Of a stretch of 64,000 bases of DNA, positions 47,301 to 56,020 are shown piece after piece. A program made the translations under genes and the position numbers. Positions within the stretch are counted from its first letter, which is position 1. Each line of letters starts with the position of its first letter. Source of the DNA: JANPBY01 sp031430645 (GTDB taxonomy: Bacteria > Actinomycetota > Actinomycetes > DATJPE01); the NCBI GenBank assembly GCA_031430645.1, contig JANPBY010000027.1, positions 4,321-68,320 on the forward strand, read 5' to 3'. The notes under the pieces are model-generated. The model saw only the letters and a program-made list of their open reading frames with translations. It did no database searches and was not told the origin of the DNA.

Positions 47301-48860
47301 CAGCGGTGGGTTGGTCACCTGGGCAAACAGCTGGCTGAAGTAGTCGAAGATCAAGCGCGGCCGGTCTGAGAGCACAGCGATTGGCGAGTCCGTCCCCATC
47401 GAGCCAATCGGTTCAGCGGCCAACCGCGCCATCGGGGTGAGCAGGATCCGCAGCTCTTCCTCGGTGTAGCCGAAGGTCTGTTGCCGGCGCAGGACAGACG
47501 CATGAGTGTGGACGATGTGCTCGCGCTCTGGCAGCGCGTCGACGTGCAGCAACCCGGCGTGCAGCCAGTCGTCATAGGGGTGGGCGGCGGCCAAGTCGGC
47601 TTTGATCTCGTCGTCCTCGATGATCCGTCCCGCCTCGGTGTCCACAAGGAACATCCGTCCCGGCTGCAGTCGGCCCTTTCGAACCACACGGGCTGGGTCG
47701 ATATCGAGGACACCAACTTCTGAGGCGAGTACAACGAGACCCTCGTCGGTCACCCAGAATCGCCCTGGCCTAAGACCGTTGCGGTCCAGCACTGCCCCGA
47801 TCACGGACCCGTCCGTGAACGTGACGCACGCGGGACCGTCCCAAGGCTCCATCAAGGTCGCGTGGAACTGATAGAAGGCCCGGCGCTCTGGATCCATCGT
47901 GGCGTGGTTCTCCCACGCCTCCGGGATCATCATGAGTACGGCGTGCGGCAACGACCGCCCCCCGAGGTGCAGGAGCTCCAGCGCTTCGTCGAAGGATGCC
48001 GAGTCACTGATATCGGGCGTGCAGATCGGGAACAGGTCCGAGAGATCCCCAGGAATCACGTCGCTGGCAAGCTGCGACTCGCGGGCGCGCATCCAGTTCC
48101 GATTGCCCCGCACGGTGTTGATCTCGCCGTTGTGCGCGATGAAGCGGTAGGGGTGCGCCAACGGCCAGGAAGGGAAGGTGTTCGTGGAGAACCGTGAGTG
48201 GACCAGCGCGAGCGCGCTGGAGAACCTCTCGTCTGACAGATCTGGGAAGAACGGCTCGAGTTGGCCGGTAGTGAGCATGCCCTTATAGACCAAGGTCCGA
48301 GAACTCAACGAAGCGAAGTACACCCCGAGGGTCAGTTCCGCGCGCTTGCGCAGCCGGTAGCAGCGCCTCTCAAGACCTAGACCTGCGGCTCCACCCGGTT
48401 CGCTGACGAACAGTTGACGGAACTCCGGCATGACGGCTCGGGCCGTGACGCCGATCTGGTCGGGCGAGATCGGCAGGTCTCGCCACCCGAGGACGACCAA
48501 GCCTTCTTCGGCGGCCAGATCATCGATGCACTCTGCCGCTGAGGCGGAATCATCGACGGGCAAGAACACAGTGCCGACCGCGTATGAGCCGGCATCCGGG
48601 AGCTCGAAGTCGACCACCGCTCGAAAGAACGCATCAGGCACCTGAACGAGCAGGCCTGCCCCATCGCCACTTTCCTGATCCGCACCCGAGGCGCCGCGGT
48701 GTTCCATGTTGCGCAACGCCGTCAAGGCTTGCTCGACGATGCCGTGGCTCGCTTCGCCGGTCAAAGTGGCCACGAACGCAACGCCGCAGGCGTCGTGCTC
48801 CTGCCGCGCGTCGTACAGCCCCTGAGGGCTCGGCTGCGCGGAAGGAAGGGCCCAGGCCAT
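44328..48860 (-). CDS. gltB: glutamate synthase large subunit
   Basis: Transfers glutamine amide nitrogen to 2-oxoglutarate. The chain is 1510 residues. The N-terminal nucleophile cysteine is Cys25 in EHDACGVAFV, so a 24-residue propeptide should be removed. The central domain and the FMN-binding synthase domain (RFSTGAMSYGSISQEAHETL; GGKSNTGEGGEDPDRY) come next, with the 3Fe-4S cysteines in CVMMRVCHLDTCPVG. The C-terminal GXGXG beta-helix domain completes it. It is coupled to gltD. Confidence 0.97.
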   Translation of the reverse strand: MAWALPSAQPSPQGLYDARQEHDACGVAFVATLTGEASHGIVEQALTALRNMEHRGASGADQESGDGAGLLVQVPDAFFRAVVDFELPDAGSYAVGTVFLPVDDSASAAECIDDLAAEEGLVVLGWRDLPISPDQIGVTARAVMPEFRQLFVSEPGGAAGLGLERRCYRLRKRAELTLGVYFASLSSRTLVYKGMLTTGQLEPFFPDLSDERFSSALALVHSRFSTNTFPSWPLAHPYRFIAHNGEINTVRGNRNWMRARESQLASDVIPGDLSDLFPICTPDISDSASFDEALELLHLGGRSLPHAVLMMIPEAWENHATMDPERRAFYQFHATLMEPWDGPACVTFTDGSVIGAVLDRNGLRPGRFWVTDEGLVVLASEVGVLDIDPARVVRKGRLQPGRMFLVDTEAGRIIEDDEIKADLAAAHPYDDWLHAGLLHVDALPEREHIVHTHASVLRRQQTFGYTEEELRILLTPMARLAAEPIGSMGTDSPIAVLSDRPRLIFDYFSQLFAQVTNPPLDAIREELVTSLGTLIGPEGNILQPGPASCRQVVLPFPVIDNDELAKILHINADGDLPGFASLKVSGLYDVDGGGAGLERRLEQICSEVSTAIDAGARFLVLSDRDSDATLAPIPSLLLTSAVHHHLTRTKRRSHVSMLVEAGDVREVHHVALLIGYGAAAVNPYLAMESAEDLARSGALGAVTPEQAIRNLIKALGKGVLKVMSKMGISTVASYRGAQVFQAVGLAQDVVDRWFTGTNSVLGGVGMDLVAEEVARRHAVAYPASGIAAAHRRLDVGGEYQWRREGEPHLFDPETVFRLQHSTRAKRYDVFKEYTARVDEQSERLMTLRGLFAFRDGIRPPVPIDEVEATTSIVRRFSTGAMSYGSISQEAHETLAVAMNRLGGKSNTGEGGEDPDRYQPLPNGDSKRSAVKQVASGRFGVTSEYLVNADDIQIKMAQGAKPGEGGQLPAHKVYPWIARTRHSTPGVGLISPPPHHDIYSIEDLAQLIHDLKNANPRARIHVKLVSEVGVGTVAAGVSKAHADVVLISGHDGGTGASPLTSLKHAGAPWELGLAETQQTLLLNGLRDRIVVQADGQLKTGRDVVIAALLGAEEYGFATAPLVVSGCVMMRVCHLDTCPVGVATQNPELRRRFTGQPEFVETFFTYIADEVREILAGLGFRSLEEAIGRAETLDTRTAVEHWKASGLDLTPILHVPDLPEGASRSSQIAQDHGLDRALDHQLIALAAETFESGVPVRAQLTVRNVNRTVGTMLGHEVTRRFGGKGLPDGTIDLTFVGSAGQSFGAFLPPGVTLRLEGDANDYVGKGLSGGRVVVRPPRTATFVPEHQTIAGNVLLYGATSGELFVRGTVGERFCVRNSGATAVVEGVGDHACEYMTGGRAVILGPTGRNLAAGMSGGAAYVLDLDDRCVNRDMVDLDPLDGEDLAFLLDVLRRHSEETDSGVATRLLEDADAALPRFTKVMPRDYKRVLAARLRALREGVDVDLAVMEASHG

Positions 48861-48897
48861 GGGTCATGCTCCTCGTCGTCCGGTTCGTACCCAGCCC

Positions 48898-48936
48898 GAG
48901 AGAAAGGGCCAGAAGGTGCAGGGACGACGTTGGCCC
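48898..48936 (-). terminator. terminator-like hairpin between the VIT gene and gltB
   Basis: On the minus strand AGGGCCA (48936-48930) pairs with TGGCCCT (48911-48905) around an 18-nt loop and is followed by a T-rich run (TTTCTCTC). It is 45 bp past the VIT-family stop and 45 bp before gltB. It may end the lgt-VIT transcript, or act as a leader attenuator for gltBD. Confidence 0.5.
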
Positions 48937-48979
48937 TGTTGCGGGGAAGACTAACAGAGCAAGTCGGAGGATCCCTCGC

Positions 48980-49699
48980 TCAGACCGCCACACCGACCAC
49001 TGACCCGACGACGTAGGTAAGCCCCGCCGCTGCAAGCCCGAACGCCAACTGCCGAAAGCCGGAATACCACCAGGTGCGCGCCGTGACACGAGACACCAAT
49101 GCCCCCGCGCCAAAGAGTCCGATCGATGCCAACACGATGGCGGGAACGAGCGTCGTCGCTCCAAGGAGGTACGGCAGCAGGGGGATGAACGCTCCCACAC
49201 AGAACGCCACGAAGGACGACCCAGCGGCGACGTACGGACTGGCGAGTTGCCCTGGGTTGATCCCTAGCTCGAGCATCACGTGAGTGCTCACGGCACGCTC
49301 CGGGTCGAGCGAGATCTGGCGAGCCACCTCGAGGGCGAGCTCGGGATCGACCCCGCGATCGACATAGGTCTGAGCAAGCTCGGCCAGCTCCTCATCGGGG
49401 CGACGAAGGATCTCGGCTCGCTCGACACCCACCTCACGTTCAGCCAACTCGTTCTGCGAACGCACCGAGACGTACTCTCCTGCCGCCATCGAGAAGGCGC
49501 CCGCTGCTAGACCTGCGGCGCCAGCCAGAGCGACCGTCGACGCCGCGGCCGACCCACCCGCCATTCCGGAGATCAACGCCAAGTTCGAGACCAAACCATC
49601 CATGGCTCCGAACACCGAGGCCCGAAGCCAGCCACCGCTGACGTCTTGATGGTCATGGTGGATCTCCGCTGAAGGCAGGTCCTCTCGGGCGTCACTCAT
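48980..49699 (-). CDS. VIT1/CCC1-family iron/manganese transporter
   Basis: A 239-residue membrane protein of the vacuolar iron transporter family. The signature GWLRASVFGAMDGLVSNLALI starts the first membrane segment (written here in shortened form as GAMDGLVSNLALISG). The cytosolic metal-binding insert follows (ERAEILRRPDEELAELAQ ... LDPERAVSTHVMLELG), and then three more hydrophobic segments. Members move Fe2+ or Mn2+ out of the cytosol. It overlaps lgt by four bases. Confidence 0.9.
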   Translation of the reverse strand: MSDAREDLPSAEIHHDHQDVSGGWLRASVFGAMDGLVSNLALISGMAGGSAAASTVALAGAAGLAAGAFSMAAGEYVSVRSQNELAEREVGVERAEILRRPDEELAELAQTYVDRGVDPELALEVARQISLDPERAVSTHVMLELGINPGQLASPYVAAGSSFVAFCVGAFIPLLPYLLGATTLVPAIVLASIGLFGAGALVSRVTARTWWYSGFRQLAFGLAAAGLTYVVGSVVGVAV

Positions 49700-50613
49700 G
49701 ATGTCCTCTCCCCGATGTCCGGGTGTTCGCTGGCGGGCTCTTTGGCCGGCTCGCTGGCCGGCTCAACCTCGCACTCCCGTCCAGGGCGCAACCTCGAGGA
49801 GAGCACGAAGTAGACCAACGCGCCAACAAAGAACAGCACGCTGACCCAGACGTTGATCCTGACTCCCCCGAGAGTGTTGGCCTCGTCGATCCGTACCGTC
49901 TCAATCATCGCTCGAGCAGCTGTGTAGAGCATGACGTAGAGCGCAAACACCCGACCGTGCCCCATCCGGAACCGCCGATCAGCCCACACGAGGATGCCGG
50001 CCATGGCGATCAACCACAGTGACTCGTAGAGGAAGGTCGGATGAAAGGTGGCCGAGTCCGCGTAGCCCGGCGGACGGAATGCAGGCGCGATCTCCAGGCC
50101 CCAAGGGAGATCCGTGGGCCGCCCGAACAGCTCCTGGTTAAACCAGTTGCCCCAGCGCCCGACGGCCTGAGCCAGCGCCAGGCCTGGGGCCAGTGCGTCC
50201 CCGAAGGGTGGGAGCGAGATCCCCCTACGGCGGCAGGCGATCCAGGCGCCCAAGGCACCGAAGGTCACTCCACCCCAGATCCCGAGGCCGCCGTTCCAGA
50301 TCCGGAGCGCATCGGCCGGGTTCCCGCCCTCGCCGAAGTAGGCCTGCGGGCTGGTGACCACGTGGTAGATGCGGGCACCGACGATGCCGAAGGGCACCAC
50401 CCAGACCGCGACGTCCGCGACCGTTCCCGGGCGACCGCCGCGAGCTTGCCAGCGCCGGTCGGTGACCCAGATAGCCAAGAAGATCCCCGCGATGATGCAG
50501 AGCGCGTAAGCGCGCAACGGGAAAGGGCCGAGCTGCCACACACCCTGGTCTGGACTGGGGATCGATCCTAGGAAGCCGGACCCCGAAACCGTGAGGACAC
50601 CGGGAAGCAACAC
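49696..50613 (-). CDS. lgt: phosphatidylglycerol--prolipoprotein diacylglyceryl transferase
   Basis: Integral membrane enzyme that lipidates the cysteine of prolipoproteins. About seven hydrophobic segments span 305 residues. Motifs are RIWNGGLGIWGGVTFG, the signature GRWGNWFNQELFGRPT, and FHPTFLYESLW. A charged Glu/Pro/Ala tail of about 35 residues follows the last segment. It starts at GTG right after the DsbA-like gene. At least one probable client, the SCO lipoprotein, is encoded in the same run. Confidence 0.95.
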   Translation of the reverse strand: MLLPGVLTVSGSGFLGSIPSPDQGVWQLGPFPLRAYALCIIAGIFLAIWVTDRRWQARGGRPGTVADVAVWVVPFGIVGARIYHVVTSPQAYFGEGGNPADALRIWNGGLGIWGGVTFGALGAWIACRRRGISLPPFGDALAPGLALAQAVGRWGNWFNQELFGRPTDLPWGLEIAPAFRPPGYADSATFHPTFLYESLWLIAMAGILVWADRRFRMGHGRVFALYVMLYTAARAMIETVRIDEANTLGGVRINVWVSVLFFVGALVYFVLSSRLRPGRECEVEPASEPAKEPASEHPDIGERTS

Positions 50614-50614
50614 C

Positions 50615-51376
50615 TCAGCCGGCGCTCGCGTCGGCGACGGCCTTGGTCAGGGCCGTGGGGTCGAACGACACAGCGTTGTCGAGCGTGACGCCATTGAGCA
50701 GGACAGTGGGCGTCGAGTTGATCCCGGCCTGGGCCCCCGCTGTGGCCACGGACCTGACGTAGTCGTCATAGGTCCCCTCAGCCAAGCAGGACTGGAACGC
50801 GGTGAACGCATCGCCGGAAATGCCGACGTCAACGCCGAACTGCAGGAGTTGTTCGTCGGTGTAGCCGTCGCCCTCGATCGCGGGCTGATTGGCGAAGACC
50901 GTGTTGTGGTACGGCCCTTGCTTGCCCGCGTCGGCCGAGCAGGCGAAGGCGTTCGCAGCGCGGGAGGACGAATCATTGCCAAGGCTGCCGTCCAGGAAAG
51001 ACAGGATGTTGTAGCGGATCTGGGCAGTTCCCGCGGTGGCCAGCTCGTCGACCGTGGAGGCCGTGGCGTCCTCCATGGTCTTGCAGGCCGGGCACTGGAA
51101 ATCTTCCCAGTAGTCCAGGACCGGAACGCCCGTTGCCTCGGGGTTGCGGACGATCGGGCCCCCGACTTCGGTGACGGTGGCCGGAAGGGCCGCTTGAGTC
51201 GTGTCGTTGCGGCTGGTCTGGACGGCGATCCCTGTGCCAACGACAACGGCGACGACAACGACTCCACCAACGACGGTCAACAACCGTCGGCGACGCTGGT
51301 CGGCTGCAGCCGAAGCGGCACGCTCCTTGGCCAGTTGCTCGCGGCGGCTGTTCTTCGTGTCCTTGCTCGAGCTCAT
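50615..51376 (-). CDS. membrane-anchored DsbA-like thiol oxidoreductase
   Basis: A 253-residue protein with a cytosolic charged N-terminus, one transmembrane helix (about 33-52) and an extracytoplasmic thioredoxin-fold DsbA-like domain. The active site is FQCPACKT (Cys95, Cys98) and the cis-proline loop is NSTPTVLLNG. It should introduce or shuffle disulfides outside the membrane. It overlaps the MauE-like gene by four bases; pairing of a DsbA-like protein with a small membrane partner is a familiar arrangement. Confidence 0.9.
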   Translation of the reverse strand: MSSSKDTKNSRREQLAKERAASAAADQRRRRLLTVVGGVVVVAVVVGTGIAVQTSRNDTTQAALPATVTEVGGPIVRNPEATGVPVLDYWEDFQCPACKTMEDATASTVDELATAGTAQIRYNILSFLDGSLGNDSSSRAANAFACSADAGKQGPYHNTVFANQPAIEGDGYTDEQLLQFGVDVGISGDAFTAFQSCLAEGTYDDYVRSVATAGAQAGINSTPTVLLNGVTLDNAVSFDPTALTKAVADASAG

Positions 51377-51960
51377 CGTTGTCGCGCTCCATCACTCTCG
51401 TCTGCCGGATCCTCGTGATCAAGCAGTTCGTCAATAAGGCCGTGGTCCCCAGTGCCGAACAAGCCCAGCCGGTCCAGCGCCCACCGGCTGGCTGGGAACA
51501 GCACGAGCCAGCTGGCCAGGCCTAAGAACAGCAGGTCGCGAAGGATCTCCGGCAAGTACTGAGGGTCCGCCGTCTGGCCGCCGCCGCCGAAACAACCACA
51601 GTCGATGGACAGACCCCGGGCCCATGCCGACGACACCGCGGCGATGAAGACGACCATGAGGATTCCCGCAGTGAACGCCGCCGCTCGGGTTGCCAGGCCG
51701 ACGACGAGCATGATGCCAATCATGATTTCGAAGAACGGCAGTCCGTAGCCGACGATGGTGGCCACGCCACTCGGCAAGAGTTGGTAGGCCGTGACCGCTG
51801 CTATTGCCTCATTGGGGTCGCCCACCTTGAGTCCACCCGCGACGATCAGCACGGCACCTAGCGCGAGCCGGGCAACGAGCGAGAGCCATAACTGCCACGT
51901 GCCGCCGGTGAACGCTCGTTGGATGTCGTCGGCGGCGACGTCCGGGACAGTGGTACTCAT
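51373..51960 (-). CDS. MauE/DoxX-family redox membrane protein
   Basis: A 195-residue protein with four predicted membrane helices (about 24-46, 70-90, 92-112 and 140-160) and a conserved cysteine motif SIDCGCFGGGG between helices three and four. MauE-type proteins are thought to pass reducing or oxidising equivalents to periplasmic thiol proteins. Its position between SCO-like and DsbA-like genes, with ATGA overlaps to both, supports that role. Confidence 0.85.
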   Translation of the reverse strand: MSTTVPDVAADDIQRAFTGGTWQLWLSLVARLALGAVLIVAGGLKVGDPNEAIAAVTAYQLLPSGVATIVGYGLPFFEIMIGIMLVVGLATRAAAFTAGILMVVFIAAVSSAWARGLSIDCGCFGGGGQTADPQYLPEILRDLLFLGLASWLVLFPASRWALDRLGLFGTGDHGLIDELLDHEDPADESDGARQR

Positions 51961-52607
51961 GCCGCCGACGCTAGTCGCGAAATATCCGCGCGCAGGTCAC
52001 CGACAGGCGTTCCCTGCACCCACACCACGCTCACACCGCCAGGTCCGAACCCGATGATGTGTGCACCGTGGCCCACCTCGTAGCCGTCCTCAACCTGAGT
52101 CTCACCGCTCAGACCGACGCCAAGCTGACCCGCTGCCCGTTCCAGAACGGGGTCCGACGCCGACAGCCCCACCATCGTGGAGTCGAAACGGTCGAGGTAG
52201 GTGCGGATGACTTCTGGGGTATCGCGGTCCGGATCGACGCTGATCCATACGACCTGGATGCGCTGACGTACACCAGGATCGACCCGCCGCAGGGCCGCCA
52301 CCAAGTCGGCAAGCTGGGCGCTACACACATCCGGGCAGGACGTGTAGCCGAAGGTCACCAAAGTGACCGGGCGAGTCGCGCCCGCAGTGAACGTCCAGGG
52401 AGCGCCAGAGGTGTCAGTAAAGGAGTCCGTGGGACGGAGATAGCCGGGATCGATCAGGGCTCCCGCGTAGCCGTCGTTGTCATTGAGCTCCACCACAACC
52501 CCAGCTGCAGTACTTGATGTCCCCCCACAGCCGGTGAGTGCCAGTGCCGCAGCGAGCCCGGCGAGCAGCCCGATGCGCCTCAGCGAAGTGCGAGACAGCG
52601 GGGGCAC
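51957..52607 (-). CDS. SCO1/SenC-family lipoprotein
   Basis: A thioredoxin-fold copper chaperone or thiol reductase used in cytochrome oxidase CuA assembly. With GTG at 52607 the product is 216 residues, with a short signal peptide and lipobox ALTGC (Cys27). The metal/thiol site is GYTSCPDVC (Cys91, Cys95) with a distal histidine near GYEVGHGAHIIGF. GTG at 52652, four bases after the trpA stop, is an alternative start. The lipid anchor would be added by the Lgt encoded three genes downstream. Confidence 0.9.
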   Translation of the reverse strand: MPPLSRTSLRRIGLLAGLAAALALTGCGGTSSTAAGVVVELNDNDGYAGALIDPGYLRPTDSFTDTSGAPWTFTAGATRPVTLVTFGYTSCPDVCSAQLADLVAALRRVDPGVRQRIQVVWISVDPDRDTPEVIRTYLDRFDSTMVGLSASDPVLERAAGQLGVGLSGETQVEDGYEVGHGAHIIGFGPGGVSVVWVQGTPVGDLRADISRLASAA

Positions 52608-52656
52608 ACGAATAGAGACCGCGCGGAGGCCCCGGAAGTTCCCAACGTGCACAACG

Positions 52657-53457
52657 TCACACCCGCCCGCGCACGCCCTCGGCGAGCTCACCCGCGAGCC
52701 GTGCGACTGCGGCCACCCCTGCGGACGGAGTCTCGGAGTCGAGCAGCAACCGGACGAACGCCGAACCGACAATAACCCCATCGGCATAGGCCGCAACCTC
52801 GGCGGCCTGTGCCCCGGTGCTTACGCCGAGGCCAACACACACCGGCCCATGTGTTGCCCGTCGAACCCGCTCGACCAGTCCTTCAGCGACTCCGTCGACC
52901 GACGCTCGTGCTCCGGTCACGCCCATGGTCGAGGCTGCGTAGACGAACCCGGTCGTCACCGAAGCCACTCGTTCGATGCGCTCGGGCGTGGACGATGGCG
53001 CCACAAGGAAGACCGTGTCGATGCCGGCCGCCTCGGTGGCCACGAGCCACGGATCCGCCTCATCCGGGATCAGGTCAGGCGTGATGACGCCGCACCCTCC
53101 GGCCCGGGCCAGATCAGCGGTAAAGGCCTCGATGCCGTAACGCTCGATCGGGTTCCAGTAAGACATGACCAGAGCTGGCGCCCCCGTGGCCGCCGCCCCT
53201 TCGACCGTGTGCAGCACGTCGGCCGCGCGGGTCCCCTGGGCGAGTGACTGCTCCGCTGCCGCCTGGATCGTAGGGCCATCCATCAGCGGGTCGCTGTAGG
53301 GGAAGCCGACCTCGATGATGTCCACACCGCTCTCGACCATCGCCTCGAGGACGGCGATTCCACCCACGACGCTCGGGAACCCGGCCGGTAAGTAGCCAAT
53401 GAGGGCCGCGCGTCCCTCTCTGCGCGACTCAACGAAGACCTCCGCGAGGGACGCCAT
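52657..53457 (-). CDS. trpA: tryptophan synthase alpha chain
   Basis: Releases indole from indole-glycerol phosphate. The 266-residue TIM barrel has IGYLPAGFPSVVGGIAVLEA, the catalytic glutamate in IIEVGFPYSDPLMDGPTIQ, and the phosphate site in GVIVGSAFV. It overlaps trpB by one base (TGATG). Confidence 0.97.
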   Translation of the reverse strand: MASLAEVFVESRREGRAALIGYLPAGFPSVVGGIAVLEAMVESGVDIIEVGFPYSDPLMDGPTIQAAAEQSLAQGTRAADVLHTVEGAAATGAPALVMSYWNPIERYGIEAFTADLARAGGCGVITPDLIPDEADPWLVATEAAGIDTVFLVAPSSTPERIERVASVTTGFVYAASTMGVTGARASVDGVAEGLVERVRRATHGPVCVGLGVSTGAQAAEVAAYADGVIVGSAFVRLLLDSETPSAGVAAVARLAGELAEGVRGRV

Positions 53458-54695
53458 CAGGTGGCTTCCCCTGTCGTAAGGCCGAACCAGGCTGCCGCCG
53501 TGTCAACGTCTTTGTCTCCGCGCCCGGACAAATTCACCAGGATGACCGCGTCGGGACCGAGCTCTCGACCCAGCTCGAGGGTCCCGGCCAGCGCGTGGGC
53601 GCTCTCGATGGCCGGGATGATTCCCTCGGTACGGCACAAAACCGCAAACGCGTCCATCGCAGAGGCGTCAGTGACCGGGCGATAGTTCGCCCGCCCCGTG
53701 TCCGCGAGCCAGGCGTGCTCAGGACCGACACCGGGGTAGTCGAGACCAGCGGAGATCGAGTGCGACTCGATGGTCTGACCCATGTCGTCCTGGAGCAGAT
53801 AGGACCTGGCCCCGTGCAGGACGCCCGGCGCGCCACCGGTGATCGTGGCCGCATGTCGCCCTGTTTCGACCCCGTCACCCGCGGCTTCGAAGCCGTACAA
53901 CGCAACCGACGGATCGTTCAAGAAAGGGTGAAAGATCCCTATTGCGTTGGACCCGCCACCAACACAGGCCGCGACCGCATCCGGCAGCCGCCCGAGCAGC
54001 TCTAGGGTCTGAGCCCTCGCCTCGACCCCGATGACTCGGTGGAAGTCACGGACCATGGAGGGGAACGGGTGAGGCCCTGCCACCGTGCCCAGCATGTAGT
54101 GGGTGCTGTCGACGTTGGTGACCCAGTCGCGCATGGCCTCGTTGATGGCGTCCTTGAGGGTGCGGCTCCCAGTCCTGACCGGGATGACCTCGGCTCCCAG
54201 CAGCCGCATGCGAGCAACATTGAGCGCTTGACGTTTGGTGTCTTCCTCGCCCATATAGACGACGCACTCGAGGCCGAGCAGCGCGCAGGCTGTCGCAGCC
54301 GCGACCCCGTGCTGCCCCGCGCCGGTCTCCGCAATGACCCGAGGCTTGCCCATCCGGACGGTGAGCAAGGCTTGGCCGAGGACGTTGTTGATCTTGTGTG
54401 ACCCGGTGTGGTTGAGATCCTCGCGCTTGAGGAGCACCATGGCCCCTCCGGCCTCCGCGCCGAAGCGCTTAGCCTCGGTGAGCGGCGATGGCCGCCCGGT
54501 GTACGTGCGTTGCAGGTGGTCGAGTTCAGCCGCGAACAATGGGTCGGCCTTGGCCACGGCGTAGGCCTGGGTGAGCTGATCGAGGGCCTCGACGAGGGCC
54601 TCAGGTACGAAGCGGCCGCCGTAGGTCCCGAAGTGACCCGCCGCGTCAGGCAGCGCCCCCGCCTGGAGGTCCGGCGCGAACGACGAGGTGGTCAA
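53457..54695 (-). CDS. trpB: tryptophan synthase beta chain
   Basis: PLP enzyme condensing indole with serine, 412 residues. The PLP lysine is in REDLNHTGSHKINNVLGQAL, the phosphate loop in CVGGGSNAIGIFH, and NLSGRGDKDVDT closes the protein. The start is TTG at 54695: it overlaps the trpC stop (TTGA) and has GGGAGAG just upstream, which supports this rare initiator. Confidence 0.96.
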   Translation of the reverse strand: MTTSSFAPDLQAGALPDAAGHFGTYGGRFVPEALVEALDQLTQAYAVAKADPLFAAELDHLQRTYTGRPSPLTEAKRFGAEAGGAMVLLKREDLNHTGSHKINNVLGQALLTVRMGKPRVIAETGAGQHGVAAATACALLGLECVVYMGEEDTKRQALNVARMRLLGAEVIPVRTGSRTLKDAINEAMRDWVTNVDSTHYMLGTVAGPHPFPSMVRDFHRVIGVEARAQTLELLGRLPDAVAACVGGGSNAIGIFHPFLNDPSVALYGFEAAGDGVETGRHAATITGGAPGVLHGARSYLLQDDMGQTIESHSISAGLDYPGVGPEHAWLADTGRANYRPVTDASAMDAFAVLCRTEGIIPAIESAHALAGTLELGRELGPDAVILVNLSGRGDKDVDTAAAWFGLTTGEAT

Positions 54696-55510
54696 CGCTC
54701 TCCCTTGACATGCTTCAGAGCAGGGTGCGAACCGGCCGCGACCAGATCAGCCACCGCCACCCGCGCGTCTTCTCCCGTGACGAGGCTCTCCCCCACGAGC
54801 ACGGCGTCCGCTCCTGCCCTGGCGTAGTCGATGACATCACGGGGGCCACGTACTCCGGATTCGGCGACAGCGATGATCCCCGTAGGGATCCCCGGACGGA
54901 CCCGGGCGAAGGTCTCTCGATCCACCTCGAGGGTCTTGAGGTTCCGCGCGTTGACTCCAATGATGCGCGCTCCAGCATCGACGGCTCGGTCGACCTCAGC
55001 GGCGTCATGGACCTCGACAAGGGGGGTGAGGCCAAGGGACTCCGCACGTTCCACGAGACTGACCAGCGCAGACTGCTCGAGCGCGGCAACAATGAGAAGC
55101 ACCAGGTCGGCGCCGAAGGCCCGCGCCTCCCACAACTGGTAGCTGCTGACAATGAAATCCTTGCGCAGCACCGGGATATCAACGGCCGCACGCACGGCCA
55201 CGAGGTCGTCGAGGCTGCCGCCGAAGCGGCGTCCCTCGGTGAGCACACTGATCACCGAGGCTCCACCGGCTTCGTATTCTGCCGCGAGCGCTGCTGGGTC
55301 CTCGATGGCGGCGAGCTCACCCTTGCTCGGACTCGAGCGCTTGACCTCCGCGATCACCGCGACACCGTCGCCCCGCAAGGCTCCGGCTCCGTCCAACGGC
55401 TGCGTGCTCGCCGCGTGGACACGCTCTTTGAGCCGGTCGAGCGACACTGTTTCCTGGCGCGCCGCAAGGTCGGCGCGCACCCCCTCGAGGATGTCGTCAA
55501 GCACACTCAT
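54692..55510 (-). CDS. trpC: indole-3-glycerol phosphate synthase
   Basis: Ring-closing step of tryptophan synthesis. Residues VAVIAEVKRSSPSKGEL carry the catalytic lysine, and VLRKDFIVSSYQLWEARAFG and IIGVNARNLKTLEVD are further active-site segments. ATG at 55510 follows AGGAGG and gives 272 residues; the longer upstream frame is rejected. No trpD, trpG or trpF gene is seen in this window. Confidence 0.97.
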   Translation of the reverse strand: MSVLDDILEGVRADLAARQETVSLDRLKERVHAASTQPLDGAGALRGDGVAVIAEVKRSSPSKGELAAIEDPAALAAEYEAGGASVISVLTEGRRFGGSLDDLVAVRAAVDIPVLRKDFIVSSYQLWEARAFGADLVLLIVAALEQSALVSLVERAESLGLTPLVEVHDAAEVDRAVDAGARIIGVNARNLKTLEVDRETFARVRPGIPTGIIAVAESGVRGPRDVIDYARAGADAVLVGESLVTGEDARVAVADLVAAGSHPALKHVKGER

Positions 55511-55580
55511 CGCGGCCTCCTCGCTTTGTCCCCCGCAGGCCCAGGGTAGTCGTCGAGATCCGCCGCTCCGAACGAGGGCG

Positions 55581-56018
55581 TCAGCCAGGACCAGAGCCAA
55601 GGAATGGCACCGTGGGGATGTTGCGGACGACCCACCAACCAAGGACCAGAACAAGCACCGTGAACGGGACCCAGGGGCGATGCGGCGCTGGGCGAGGCTC
55701 GCCCGTCCACGCGCGCCGCACCCACGCAATCCAGACAAGAATCAGGGCAGGCAGCACCACTATGGCCAGGGCATTCTGATCAAGCGCCGCGAGCGGGTGA
55801 CCCGTGGCGAGCTCATGGATCCCGCGCAGGGTCCCGCAGCCGGGACAGTCGAGGCCGGTCACCGCGCGAAACGGGCACAGGGGGTAGTGCCCGGGCTCGC
55901 TCGGGTCGACCACTACAAGCAGCGACACGACCCCGAACGCTGCGCCAGCCACAGCCGCCGGCGCGATAGACCCTCGCCGGTCGCGCTCCACGAGTACGTC
56001 GTTTCGGATCAGGGACAT
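55581..56018 (-). CDS. DUF2752 membrane protein, copy A
   Basis: A 145-residue protein with three hydrophobic segments and the DUF2752 core YPLCPFRAVTGLDCPGCG followed by TLRGIHEL, in which three or four cysteines are arranged as in other members. Function unknown. ATG at 56018 overlaps nothing and lies two bases past the CD225-like stop. It is 70 bp upstream of trpC and may share its transcript. A second member lies at 56947-57366. Confidence 0.85.
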   Translation of the reverse strand: MSLIRNDVLVERDRRGSIAPAAVAGAAFGVVSLLVVVDPSEPGHYPLCPFRAVTGLDCPGCGTLRGIHELATGHPLAALDQNALAIVVLPALILVWIAWVRRAWTGEPRPAPHRPWVPFTVLVLVLGWWVVRNIPTVPFLGSGPG

Positions 56019-56020
56019 GT

